A DNA stretch of 64,000 nucleotides, taken from the NCBI RefSeq assembly GCF_036346875.1, contig NZ_CP107852.1, positions 3,596,001 to 3,660,000 of the forward strand, read 5' to 3'. This document shows positions 8,475-17,323 of the stretch, piece after piece. The notes beneath the pieces are model-generated. The model did not search any database and was not told the origin of the DNA. It was given only the letters and a program-made list of their open reading frames with translations. The DNA comes from Nocardia sp. NBC_00508 (lineage in GTDB: Bacteria; Actinomycetota; Actinomycetes; Mycobacteriales; Mycobacteriaceae). A program made the translations under genes and the position numbers. Each line of letters begins with the position of its first letter. Position 1 is the stretch's first letter.

Positions 8475-9300
8475 GTTCTGTCCTGTCCATCGGGACGGTC
8501 ACCGGTCCACCGGGTCGGAGCGTGCGTCCCGGGTCCCGTCGTCGCCAGCGGGCGTAGCGGAGTTCGCTCCATCACTGTGACGTGGATCTCTCGAACTCGA
8601 GTGGCGCCGTGTCTATTTCGCGCGGTTCCGGCCCGTTCGGAGGGGTAGTGAGGCGAAGATCACATACCTCTTGATGATTGCGCCTGAGGTGCTGAAGGAC
8701 GGCGATGTGGAGCCGACCGAGACTCCGATGCGTGCGCCGGTTAATTCGGGGCCTGTTGGGGAACTGACCGGTCTTCCTCGCCTTCGGCTGTGTACGCGTC
8801 GGTTTATTACGAGGTAAACAAACTTATGGTCGCTTTCTATTCGTCGGCTTGTAGCAACCGTCGTTTCTTTCGAATGAACGTGCAGGTGAGAGCGCATCTC
8901 GGCAAACCATTGAGTGGTCTATTGATGGGTGTAGCTAATGCCGCGGGATTCGTGCGATCCCCTCTGGGCAGCCGATTCGGAGTAGCGGCCGAGAGACGTC
9001 ACAAGGGTGTCATCGGCCCGCTGAAAGTGCGCCTACGGCCGCTGCGTCAGGTTTGCTGAGGAGGGTCGCATGGCGGGTCCCGCAAGGGTTTGCTGAGGTG
9101 CTGCTTTATACGCTTGACCACGGCGGGGACGGTTGCGTAGGGATAACGATTGTGTAGAGTTGACGGTAACGCTGGCCGCAGCTCGAGCGAGACTCGCTGC
9201 GGCCAGCGGAACTCAAATGGGGGACCTCGAAACCGATCCGTGACCCGGCGTAGCTGGCGGTTGCCCGAGCCGCGGTCACTCCGGGTGTGCTGAATGTTGT
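8475..9300. other. gene-poor decayed region
   Basis: No convincing gene is present. A 47-codon frame at 8674-8817 (+) has some coding look but no recognisable relative. Bases about 8795-8890 are relatively AT-rich. The end of the region holds a strong hairpin described separately. The stretch follows three truncated or orphaned genes and looks like decaying DNA. Confidence 0.5.
9170..9208. terminator. strong stem-loop between convergent units
   Basis: A perfect 13-bp inverted repeat (CGCTGGCCGCAGC at 9170-9182, its complement at 9196-9208) encloses a 13-base loop. No T-tract follows. It lies between the rightward fragment ending at 8474 and the leftward spoIIM-like gene ending at 9301, so a bidirectional intrinsic terminator is the simplest reading. 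Confidence 0.5.
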
Positions 9301-10296
9301 CTAGCTCACAGCCGTGAACTGATCACTCGAGCGCTCCGAACCCTCGCCCGCCTGTTCCAGTACCGCGCGGCGCCCGAGGACGAAGGCATAGGCCAGGAAG
9401 AACCCCTCCGCCGTGAAGCCGATCGCGATACGGACCGGCGCAGGTAACGGGCTCGGCGTCACGAATCCCTCGATGAAGCCACAAACCAGCAACACCGCGA
9501 CAAGTCCGAGCGCCACCGTCGCGGTCGCCCGTCCTTGCCTGGCCACCGCTTCCACCCGGCTGAGCCGACCCGGATCGATCAGCGTCCAACCGAGTTTCAG
9601 CCCCGCGCCGCCCGCGACGAACACCGCCGTCAGCTCCAGGGTGCCGTGCGGGAGGATGAAACCGAAGAACGAATCCAGCCGCCCCGCGTCGGCCATCAGG
9701 CCCGCGCTGACGCCCAGATTGAGCGCGTTCATGAACAGCAAGTACAGCGCGGGCAGGATCAACACGCCGGTGAACAAAGCGATCGCCGCCACCCACGCGT
9801 TGTTCGTCCACACCTGCGCGGCGAACGCACCCTGCGGATGATCCGAGTAGTACGTCTCGAACGCGCCGCCGGGTGCGGTGAGCTCCCCGGTGTCATCAGG
9901 GATGCCGAGAACCCTTCGCGCCGAGTCGAACCGGTCCACCCAGACGGCCAACCCCGCCGAGACGAGCAGGAACACCGCGGCCACACCGGCCCACCACGGC
10001 CAGGACCGGTAGAGCGCCGCCGGGAAACGGTGGCTGAAGAACCGGCCGACCTCCTGCCAGGTGTCGGTACGCGTCCCGAGCACTCTGCCGCGGGCACGGG
10101 CCAGCAGCGCGCTCAGTCCGGCGATCAACTCCGGGTCGGGACTGTGCGACTGCAATCGCGCCAGCTGCTGGGACGTGCGGCGATAGAGCATGACGAGTTC
10201 GTCCGCCTCCGCGCCGGTCAGCTTGCCCCGTTTGGACAGGTAGTCGAGCCTTTCCCACGCCCTGCGGTGCGCCAGGCTGTATGCGTCCACGTCCAT
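9301..10296 (-). CDS. SpoIIM-family (DUF95) membrane protein
   Basis: A 331-residue protein starting M-D-V-D-A-Y-S at 10296. An N-terminal charged helical region of about 100 residues is followed by several hydrophobic segments (first near residues 110-128, then four or five more from about 175 to 320), matching the stage II sporulation protein M family. In non-sporulating actinobacteria this family sits beside RDD, DUF58 and MoxR genes, as here. Its role is probably in membrane or envelope homeostasis; the mechanism is unknown. It is divergent from the RDD gene with only 43 bases between the starts. Confidence 0.88.
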   Translation of the reverse strand: MDVDAYSLAHRRAWERLDYLSKRGKLTGAEADELVMLYRRTSQQLARLQSHSPDPELIAGLSALLARARGRVLGTRTDTWQEVGRFFSHRFPAALYRSWPWWAGVAAVFLLVSAGLAVWVDRFDSARRVLGIPDDTGELTAPGGAFETYYSDHPQGAFAAQVWTNNAWVAAIALFTGVLILPALYLLFMNALNLGVSAGLMADAGRLDSFFGFILPHGTLELTAVFVAGGAGLKLGWTLIDPGRLSRVEAVARQGRATATVALGLVAVLLVCGFIEGFVTPSPLPAPVRIAIGFTAEGFFLAYAFVLGRRAVLEQAGEGSERSSDQFTAVS

Positions 10297-10339
10297 TCGG
10301 TTGCCTCCCACTCCCGCCGGTCGCAAGAATGCTATCGAC

Positions 10340-11170
10340 ATGGCTGAGTTCACAACCGGCGAAGCGGTGGCCCTGGAGCTGCCGATCGCCCGGATCCCCA
10401 CCAGGGCCACCGCGTTCCTGATCGACGTGCTGGTGCAGTGCGTGCTCGGGTTCGTCCTGTTCGCGATCGTCACGGTGCTGCTGCCCGCGGGTCTGGATTC
10501 GGCTTGGCTGGACGCGGTGGTGCTGGTCACCATCGTGGCTGTCCTGGTCGGCTACCCGGTCACCTGTGAGACCGTCTGGCGCGGGCGGACATTGGGCAAG
10601 CTGATGCTCGGACTGCGGGTCGTACGCCAGGACGGCGGACCCATCGACTTCCGGCATGCGCTCACTCGCGGATTGGCGGGGGCCATCGTCGACTTCTGGA
10701 TGCTCGGCGGCTTCGGCGCCATCGCGGTGCTCACCTCGATGTGCTCGCCACACGCGCGGCGGGTCGGTGACGTGCTCGCGGGCACCGTGGTCGTGCACGC
10801 GCAACGGCCGCTGCCGCTGCCCGCGCTGGCGATCGCCCCGCCATGGCTGATCGGCTGGAGCGCACAGCTGGAGTTGTCCGGGCTGCCGGAGGCCCTGGCG
10901 CTGGCGGTACGTCAGTATCTGACCCGGTTCCGCACACTCACCCCGGCAGCGCAGCACCACCTGGGCACCGTGCTCGTAGCCGAGGTGTGCGGGCGACTCC
11001 GCGTCGCGCCGCCCGCCGGCTATCCGCCATTGCAGATTCTCGGCGCGGTGATCGCCGAACGGCAGCGCCGGGTGCTACCGCAGCCGATGTTCCCGGTGTT
11101 TCCGCCGCCGATGGTGGCGCGTGCCCGTCAGGCGGCTGCCTCGCCTCCGCTCGGCCCGGCGCAGGGCTGA
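10340..11170 (+). CDS. RDD-family membrane protein
   Basis: A 276-residue protein (ATG 10340). The RDD domain spans about residues 15-150: an R-x-x-A-F-L-I-D near residue 25 lies at the start of the first membrane helix, followed by a second helix, then the conserved G-R-T-L-G-K-L-M-L-G-L-R-V-V block near 92 and R-R-V-G-D-V-L-A-G-T near 146. A soluble C-terminal region of about 120 residues follows. The gene is divergent from the SpoIIM-like gene, a pairing typical of the MoxR/DUF58 cluster. The last 10 codons lie in a 30-base sequence that is repeated just after the stop. Confidence 0.85.
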   Translation: MAEFTTGEAVALELPIARIPTRATAFLIDVLVQCVLGFVLFAIVTVLLPAGLDSAWLDAVVLVTIVAVLVGYPVTCETVWRGRTLGKLMLGLRVVRQDGGPIDFRHALTRGLAGAIVDFWMLGGFGAIAVLTSMCSPHARRVGDVLAGTVVVHAQRPLPLPALAIAPPWLIGWSAQLELSGLPEALALAVRQYLTRFRTLTPAAQHHLGTVLVAEVCGRLRVAPPAGYPPLQILGAVIAERQRRVLPQPMFPVFPPPMVARARQAAASPPLGPAQG

Positions 11171-11229
11171 TACGGACTCCGTCCAGCTGTGTCCGCTATG
11201 CGGCTGCCTCGCCTCCGCTCGGCCCGGCG
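11132..11229. repeat. 30-bp direct repeat at the 3' end of the RDD gene
   Basis: An identical 30-base sequence occurs at 11132-11161 (inside the RDD gene end) and 11200-11229 (after the stop), 68 bases apart. It contains the motif GCCTCGCCTCCGCTCGGCCC. This may be a local duplication or replication slippage event. The remaining bases to 11360 show no gene. Confidence 0.7.
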
Positions 11230-11360
11230 GGTGCTTCGATCGCCTGCCTCGACTGCGCTGAGCTGGGCGCGAGGCTGTAGGAGGGCTTCGTCTACACCGG
11301 GGTGTCGGTCTTCGCTCGCCCGGCCATGAGCTTCGGGCAGACGACTTCCAGCGGCGCCCC

Positions 11361-12380
11361 TCAGACGTTGGCCGCGACGTAGTCGTCGATCTCGCGCAGA
11401 AACCGGTCCTGGCGTGCGGGCGTGATCCAGGAGGCTCGGAACGAGTTCCTGGCCAGTTCGGCCAGCTGCTCGACGCCGAGGCCCGCCTGCTCGGCGAGCG
11501 CGACGTAGTTGTCGGCGGCGTACGCCCCGAAATACGCGGGATCGTCGCTGTTGACGGTCACCGTCAACCCGCGGCCGAGCAGGCCGACGATCTCGTCGGA
11601 TTTCATCTGCGCGGTGACGAAGGAGTTCGACACCGGGCAGCACGTGAGCGCGATGCCCTTGGTCTTGGCCAGCTCGACCAGACGGTCGTCCTCGACGATG
11701 TTCGTGCCGTGGTCGAGGCGATCGACTTCGATGTCCTCCAGCGCTTGGCGGATGTGCTCGATCGAGTCCTGCTGGTCGATGTCGCAGTGCATGGTCAGCA
11801 GGAAACCTTCCGCGCGGGCGCGCTGGAAGACGGGGGCGAACTTGCTCGGCGGATTACCGTGCTCGTCGGAGTCCAACCCGACCCCGATGATCCAGTTCTT
11901 GTAGGGCAGCGCTTCGAGGAGCGTCGCCATCGCATACTCCGCGGAATGGTCGCGCAGGAAGCACAGAATCAGTTCGGCCGAGATACCCAGCTCCCGCCGT
12001 GCCCGCGCGATCGCCGATCGGTATCCACTCATCACGGTGGGGAAAGGGACGCCGCGTGCGGTGTGCGCCTGCGGATCGAAGAACATTTCGACGTGGCGGA
12101 CGCCTTGGGCATGCGCCCTGGCCAGATAGTCGAAGGCCAAGTCGTGGAAGTCCTGCGGCCGCTGTAGCACTCGCATGGCCGGGTAGTAGACCCGCAGGAA
12201 CGAGGTGAGGTCGTGGAACCGGTAGGTCTGCTTGACCTCGTCGACGGACTTCTCCGGCAGCTCGATGCCGTTGCGCTGGGCGAGACGAAACTTCAGTTCC
12301 GGCTCGAGCGTCCCTTCCAGATGCAGGTGCAGCTCGGCCTTGGGCAGTCCGCGGACGAAGGCGGCGAGAACTGAGGACAT
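11361..12380 (-). CDS. adenine/adenosine deaminase-family hydrolase, adenine deaminase type
   Basis: A 339-residue protein starting at ATG 12380 with AAGGAGGA about 10 bases upstream. It has the metal-binding H-L-H-L-E-G-T (His18, His20), an M-H-C-D/H-x-D-like segment mid-protein, D-H-G-T near residue 225 and S-D-D-P-A-Y-F-G near 280. The S-D-D-P-A-Y-F-G form is typical of the adenine deaminase (aminohydrolase) subgroup rather than true adenosine deaminases, which carry N-T-D-D-P. Predicted reaction: adenine to hypoxanthine with release of ammonia, in purine salvage. It lies downstream of DUF58 on the same strand with a 68-base gap. Confidence 0.87.
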   Translation of the reverse strand: MSSVLAAFVRGLPKAELHLHLEGTLEPELKFRLAQRNGIELPEKSVDEVKQTYRFHDLTSFLRVYYPAMRVLQRPQDFHDLAFDYLARAHAQGVRHVEMFFDPQAHTARGVPFPTVMSGYRSAIARARRELGISAELILCFLRDHSAEYAMATLLEALPYKNWIIGVGLDSDEHGNPPSKFAPVFQRARAEGFLLTMHCDIDQQDSIEHIRQALEDIEVDRLDHGTNIVEDDRLVELAKTKGIALTCCPVSNSFVTAQMKSDEIVGLLGRGLTVTVNSDDPAYFGAYAADNYVALAEQAGLGVEQLAELARNSFRASWITPARQDRFLREIDDYVAANV

Positions 12381-12448
12381 GGGCCCATGATCCTCCTTCG
12401 CGCTCGCACCGGGACCCCGTTTGCCCACGCCGTCGCCGTGCGGAGAGG

Positions 12449-13744
12449 CTAGAGGGCGCCGGACTGCTTGAGTTCCAAGTATTCGTCCGCCAGCGCCTCG
12501 GGCAGCCGTTCCGGGGGAGCGGCGACGACCGCGACCCCCGTGCGGCGCAGGGATTCCTGGACCAAGGCGCGTTCGGCGAGCACGGATTCGGCGGCAGCCG
12601 CGGCGTAGAGGTCGGCCAGGCTGTCGCGGCGGCCTGCGGCCGCGGCGACGTCGGGGTCGGTGACCGAGACGATGAGCACCCGGTGGCGCTGCGCGAGGAC
12701 CGGCAGCACTGGCAGCAGGTTCTCCTCGACGGCTGCCCCGTCGAGGCTGGTGAACCAGACGACCAGGCTACGTCTGCGGGTGCGCTGCACGGCTGCGCGC
12801 ACCAAGCCGGAGCTGTCGGTGTCGACCAGGGCCGGTGTGATGCCTGCCATCGCGTGCATCAGCGTCAGCTGCAACCCTTTTCCGCCCACACCGCGGACTT
12901 CGGCGCGGGGTTTCCGGTCGAAGGCGAGCAGGTCCACCGAGTCGCCCGCGGCGGCCGCCAGACCGCCGAGCAGCAGAGCCGCCTCGATACTCGCGTCCAG
13001 GCGAGTGCCATCGCCGACCCGGCCCGCGCTGATCCGCCCGGTGTCCAGCAGCATCAGCATGTGCCGGTTGCGTTCCGGGCGCCAGGTGCGGACCAGGACG
13101 TCGGTCGCGCGGGCGGTGGCGCGCCAGTCGATGGCGCGCACGTCGTCGCCGGCGACGTACTCGCGGAAGAAATCGAATTCGGTGCCCTGTCCACGGAGGT
13201 TGGCCACATTCCGGCCTTCGAGATGTTGCAGCCGTTTGACTTTCGACCGCAGCAGCCGTTCGGCGCGGAATGCGGGCAGCGCGCGCACCCGGGCGGGCAC
13301 GCTGTGCCTGGACTGTCTGCCCGCCAACCCGAGCGGGCCGAGCAGCCGCACCGTGACCGGTCCCGCGACCCGATCGCCGCGGTGGGTCGGTGTGAGCGTG
13401 GTGTGAAACCGGACCTTGGTCCCGGGCGCGAGATCCAGCCGGTGTGTGCGTTTTTCGGGCCGTGCGCTGGCGGGCCAGTCATCCCACACCGTGCCGCGCA
13501 GCACCCGCGTCCCGGTGTTCACCGCGGCGAGCTCCACCTCGGTCGAGCGCCCGAGCCGCACCACGGTCAGCGCTTGCCGGGACAGCGCCAGATCCCGCAC
13601 CCGGCCGACCGCGGCGAGATCGATGAGCAGCGCCGCGGTCAGCGCGCAGGTCAGCACGACCACCCCCAGCGGAGATGGCACCACCAGGGTGACGAACAGG
13701 GCCGCCACTCCTGCCGCGGCGGCCAATCGACCGGTGACGACCAT
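12449..13744 (-). CDS. DUF58 (vWA-like) membrane-anchored protein
   Basis: A 431-residue protein. Two N-terminal hydrophobic segments (about residues 5-45) are followed by a beta-rich region and the DUF58 signature G-T-E-F-D-F-F-R-E-Y then D-D-V-R-A-I-D-W-R-A-T-A-R near residue 200. A von Willebrand A-like domain follows (L-M-L-L-D-T-G near 240). It starts 3 bases after the MoxR stop, the standard MoxR-DUF58 operon pair. Family knowledge: MoxR ATPases act with vWA proteins in chaperone-like complex assembly. The exact target is unknown. Confidence 0.9.
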   Translation of the reverse strand: MVVTGRLAAAAGVAALFVTLVVPSPLGVVVLTCALTAALLIDLAAVGRVRDLALSRQALTVVRLGRSTEVELAAVNTGTRVLRGTVWDDWPASARPEKRTHRLDLAPGTKVRFHTTLTPTHRGDRVAGPVTVRLLGPLGLAGRQSRHSVPARVRALPAFRAERLLRSKVKRLQHLEGRNVANLRGQGTEFDFFREYVAGDDVRAIDWRATARATDVLVRTWRPERNRHMLMLLDTGRISAGRVGDGTRLDASIEAALLLGGLAAAAGDSVDLLAFDRKPRAEVRGVGGKGLQLTLMHAMAGITPALVDTDSSGLVRAAVQRTRRRSLVVWFTSLDGAAVEENLLPVLPVLAQRHRVLIVSVTDPDVAAAAGRRDSLADLYAAAAAESVLAERALVQESLRRTGVAVVAAPPERLPEALADEYLELKQSGAL

Positions 13745-13747
13745 GCG

Positions 13748-14725
<978 letters not shown>

Positions 14726-14792
14726 TCGATCTCCTGTGTCTTGCGGGGAATCCCGCACACCGTCGGCTCGATAAGGGCTGCGCGATTGTGTC

Positions 14793-15812
14793 TCATCCGA
14801 TCTCCGCTTCGATCCATTCGAGCTGGGCGGCCACCATTCGCAGCGTCCCCGGGTCGGGCACCGAACCGAACAGGGCGGCGGCGATCTGGGCCGGGTCGGC
14901 TCCGAGCCGCGCGGCGACGACGGCGACGATCCGGTCCGGCGGGGTGTCCGCGGTGACGCCCAGCGGTGTGCGAATGCGGCGCAACGTCGCCGCTCGCAGC
15001 TTTCCGGCCACGTGGTCGTGGTCTTTCGAGCGCTGATACAGAGCGGCCTGACCGGCGAGCAATTCGTTCGCCGCGACTTCCACCGGGCGCGGCTCGCGCA
15101 CCACAGCGCCCCGCCGCCGCGCCCGCCACCACACCACCAACGCGGCGGCGAGGAGAAACTGCACTCCGCCGTAGAAGACCGGTGCGGGCAGCCGATCCCA
15201 GATCGGGTCATCGCCGGCGCCGAAGCGCGGCTCGAAAGAGTCGTCCGGCGGAGGGACGTCCGGTAGATCCGGTGGTGGTTTCGGCGGCGGGGCCGTCGGC
15301 GCACCGCAGGATTGCAGCGCGCTGTAGACCAGCAGCAGTACTGCGGCCATAGCGGCGAGTGCAGCCCAGAATCTGGGGTCGCGCAAAAGTTTCGGCAGCG
15401 GAGGAAGTCGGCGCCTGGTGCGCGGCACCTGCTCCTTCGCCTCGGTCTCAGTAGGTTCCGGTGCGGGCGGCGGCGCGCCGGCGGAGAACCGGTCGGCGTA
15501 TTCGAGCCTGCGGTATTCGTCTTCGGTGGCGCGACGTCCGCCGTAAACCACCTCGTCGAAACTGTGTGCGGCGGGCTGTAGTTCGGTGGCGACCTCCAGC
15601 GACGGCGTGGTCGTCACGTCGTCGGCGGTCTCCCGTGCGGTGCGCGAGCGCCGGACTTCCAGCACGCCATGCTGTTCCAGGCCACGCAGCACGGCACGGA
15701 AGCGTTCCCGCAGCGCGCTGTCGAAATCCCGGCGCTGCGCGGCCGATTCGGCGGCGGCCCGATGGTCGGCCGCGGCGCCGAGTCGAGGGGTGCCGGGGGC
15801 GGGGCCGTTCAT
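14793..15812 (-). CDS. DUF4129 protein fused to a DUF4350-type C-terminal tail
   Basis: A 339-residue protein whose ATG at 15812 overlaps the previous stop (ATGA). Residues about 20-130 are a DUF4129 region (S-F-D-E-V-V-Y-G-G-R-R-A-T then Y-R-R-L). Then come a hydrophobic helix (about 162-180), a Pro-rich loop, a second helix (about 222-240) and a roughly 90-residue cytoplasmic tail with L-R-A-A-T-L-R-R-I-R. That tail looks like the end of DUF4350 proteins. In relatives DUF4129 and DUF4350 are separate genes in this cluster; here the DUF4350 core seems absent and its ends fused to DUF4129. This comparison is from memory of the family layout. Confidence 0.75.
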   Translation of the reverse strand: MNGPAPGTPRLGAAADHRAAAESAAQRRDFDSALRERFRAVLRGLEQHGVLEVRRSRTARETADDVTTTPSLEVATELQPAAHSFDEVVYGGRRATEDEYRRLEYADRFSAGAPPPAPEPTETEAKEQVPRTRRRLPPLPKLLRDPRFWAALAAMAAVLLLVYSALQSCGAPTAPPPKPPPDLPDVPPPDDSFEPRFGAGDDPIWDRLPAPVFYGGVQFLLAAALVVWWRARRRGAVVREPRPVEVAANELLAGQAALYQRSKDHDHVAGKLRAATLRRIRTPLGVTADTPPDRIVAVVAARLGADPAQIAAALFGSVPDPGTLRMVAAQLEWIEAEIG

Positions 15813-16681
15813 CGCGCCTCCCGAATGGGGATTCGGATGTCCAATCCCTCCCTGCGGCAACGGCGGTCGAGGTAGCACACCACCCGTGACGACGCCTCTA
15901 CCAACTCGCTGAAGGCCGTCACCAGCAGCACGGCGGCGGTGGTCAGGACGATCACCGGCCACCGATGGGTGCCGGAGAAATCCGTGATGAACAGCGGGAT
16001 GCCAAGTAGTGGAATCGCCAGCAGTCCGCCCAGGGCGCGCTGGGCCATCCACAATCCGGTCGTCTGCCATTCCGCGCCCTCGGCGAGCAGTTTCGCACGT
16101 GCGACGCCATCGCGATGCGAGGTCCGTTCGACGAACAGCACCGGGAGCGCGACCCAGCGGCGCGCCCGCAGCCAGCCGAGCCAGATCAATGCCAGCGGAA
16201 GCGTCACGATCAACAGGCTGCCCACCGCGATCACGCCCACGCCCACCAGGGTGAACAACAGTTGGAAGACCAGCAGCGGACCGAAGACCGCACCACACCG
16301 GCCCAGCGCGGTGCGCCAGCCGATCGGGGCCCCGCCGACCGTCGCGAGTCCGAGCGCCACCGTCGTCCCGCGTAACACGAACCGCAGCAACCACGCACCG
16401 GCCGCGGTGGACAGGATCGCCGCCCAAGCGGTGCCGGCGTCGGAGCCGTCGGTCAGTCCCGAGACGCCCGCGGTCACCGCGACGATCACCGCCTCTGCGG
16501 CGAGCAAGCCCGCCAGGCTCACTCCCGCCAGGGCGCGGATATTCGCCTGGATCAGCGCGAACGGCAGATCGAGCAGTTCGCGGAAACTCAGCGGTCGGAT
16601 CGGCACCGTCGTTCCAGGAAACCCCGGCACCGGATCTGTTCCCGCCCCGACGGCGCCGGCCGGTTCGGCGGCTGGCAGCAC
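15809..16681 (-). CDS. multi-pass membrane protein of the MoxR/DUF4129 cluster
   Basis: A 290-residue protein (GTG 16681). After about 30 N-terminal residues, P-L-S-F-R-E-L-L-D-L-P-F-A-L-I-Q-A-N opens a membrane domain with roughly six hydrophobic segments. This resembles the membrane domain found in actinobacterial glycerophosphoryl-diester phosphodiesterase-like proteins that head this cluster, but no phosphodiesterase domain is present. It is the first gene of the operon membrane protein - DUF4129 - MoxR - DUF58 - deaminase. Its function is unknown. Confidence 0.8.
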   Translation of the reverse strand: MLPAAEPAGAVGAGTDPVPGFPGTTVPIRPLSFRELLDLPFALIQANIRALAGVSLAGLLAAEAVIVAVTAGVSGLTDGSDAGTAWAAILSTAAGAWLLRFVLRGTTVALGLATVGGAPIGWRTALGRCGAVFGPLLVFQLLFTLVGVGVIAVGSLLIVTLPLALIWLGWLRARRWVALPVLFVERTSHRDGVARAKLLAEGAEWQTTGLWMAQRALGGLLAIPLLGIPLFITDFSGTHRWPVIVLTTAAVLLVTAFSELVEASSRVVCYLDRRCRREGLDIRIPIREAR

Positions 16682-16697
16682 GGGCCGAGTCTAACCG

Positions 16698-17237
16698 TCA
16701 GCGCTGCAGGAGGCGCTGCACCACCTGCCGGTAACGAATCGGGTCGATGGGCGGAAGACCGAGCAGGGCGCGCAGATACACTCCGTCGCCGGCCAGCCGG
16801 ATGATGTCCGCCTGCACCGGGTCGGCGACCTCCTCGTCCAACCCGTCCGACCAGGAGTTCATCATCTCCACCAGCGCCTGCTGGACCTCGTCCGGTTCCG
16901 GGGTGGCGTCGATGGTCCGCATGGTCGCGAGCATGGACCGATAGACCGCTAGTTCGACTGCGTCGGCGGCGTTGTCGGGGTTCGGTGTCTGCAGGTACCA
17001 CTCGGCCACCGTGCCGCCTTTCGCGACCGCGGCGTCCAACTGCGTGGCCGCGCGTTCGGCAAGCCTGCGGACCAGCCCGGCGAGGAGTGCGTCCTTGCTC
17101 TTGAAGTGATAGAGCAGGCCGCCCTTGGAGACGCCCGCGGTCGCCGCGACGTTCTCCAGCGTCACGTGCGACATGCCTTTTTCCAGCAGCAGGGTTTCGA
17201 GCGCGTCCAGGATGCGGTCGCGGGTGTCAGCCGTCAC
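16698..17237 (-). CDS. TetR-family repressor of the adjacent efflux gene
   Basis: A 179-residue protein (GTG 17237). The TetR DNA-binding domain occupies residues 6-50 (R-D-R-I-L-D-A-L-E, then V-A-A-T-A-G-V-S-K-G-G-L-L-Y-H-F-K-S-K-D). It is divergent from a DHA2 efflux gene, and the 86-base gap contains two identical 16-bp palindromes. The arrangement is the same as the LfrR/LfrA pair of mycobacteria. It is expected to repress itself and the pump and to release DNA on binding a drug-like ligand. Confidence 0.9.
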   Translation of the reverse strand: MTADTRDRILDALETLLLEKGMSHVTLENVAATAGVSKGGLLYHFKSKDALLAGLVRRLAERAATQLDAAVAKGGTVAEWYLQTPNPDNAADAVELAVYRSMLATMRTIDATPEPDEVQQALVEMMNSWSDGLDEEVADPVQADIIRLAGDGVYLRALLGLPPIDPIRYRQVVQRLLQR

Positions 17238-17249
17238 GAGAGCTGACTA

Positions 17250-17294
17250 TACCGTCTGGACGGTAGTGTTCTGTACTATACCGTCTGGACGGTA
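17250..17294. promoter_or_regulatory. two TetR operators
   Basis: TACCGTCTGGACGGTA, a near-perfect 16-bp palindrome, occurs at 17250-17265 and again at 17279-17294, with centres 29 bases apart (just under three helical turns). Both copies are preceded by ACTA. They lie between the divergent TetR and MFS genes and are the clear candidates for repressor binding on the same face of the DNA. Confidence 0.85.
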
Positions 17295-17323
17295 AGAAAC
17301 GACGATGGAAGTCGAGAAAGACC

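Noticed and set aside
8790-9059. 89-codon frame in the decayed region
   Set aside because: It crosses an AT-rich non-coding-looking block, has no ribosome site and no recognisable motif.
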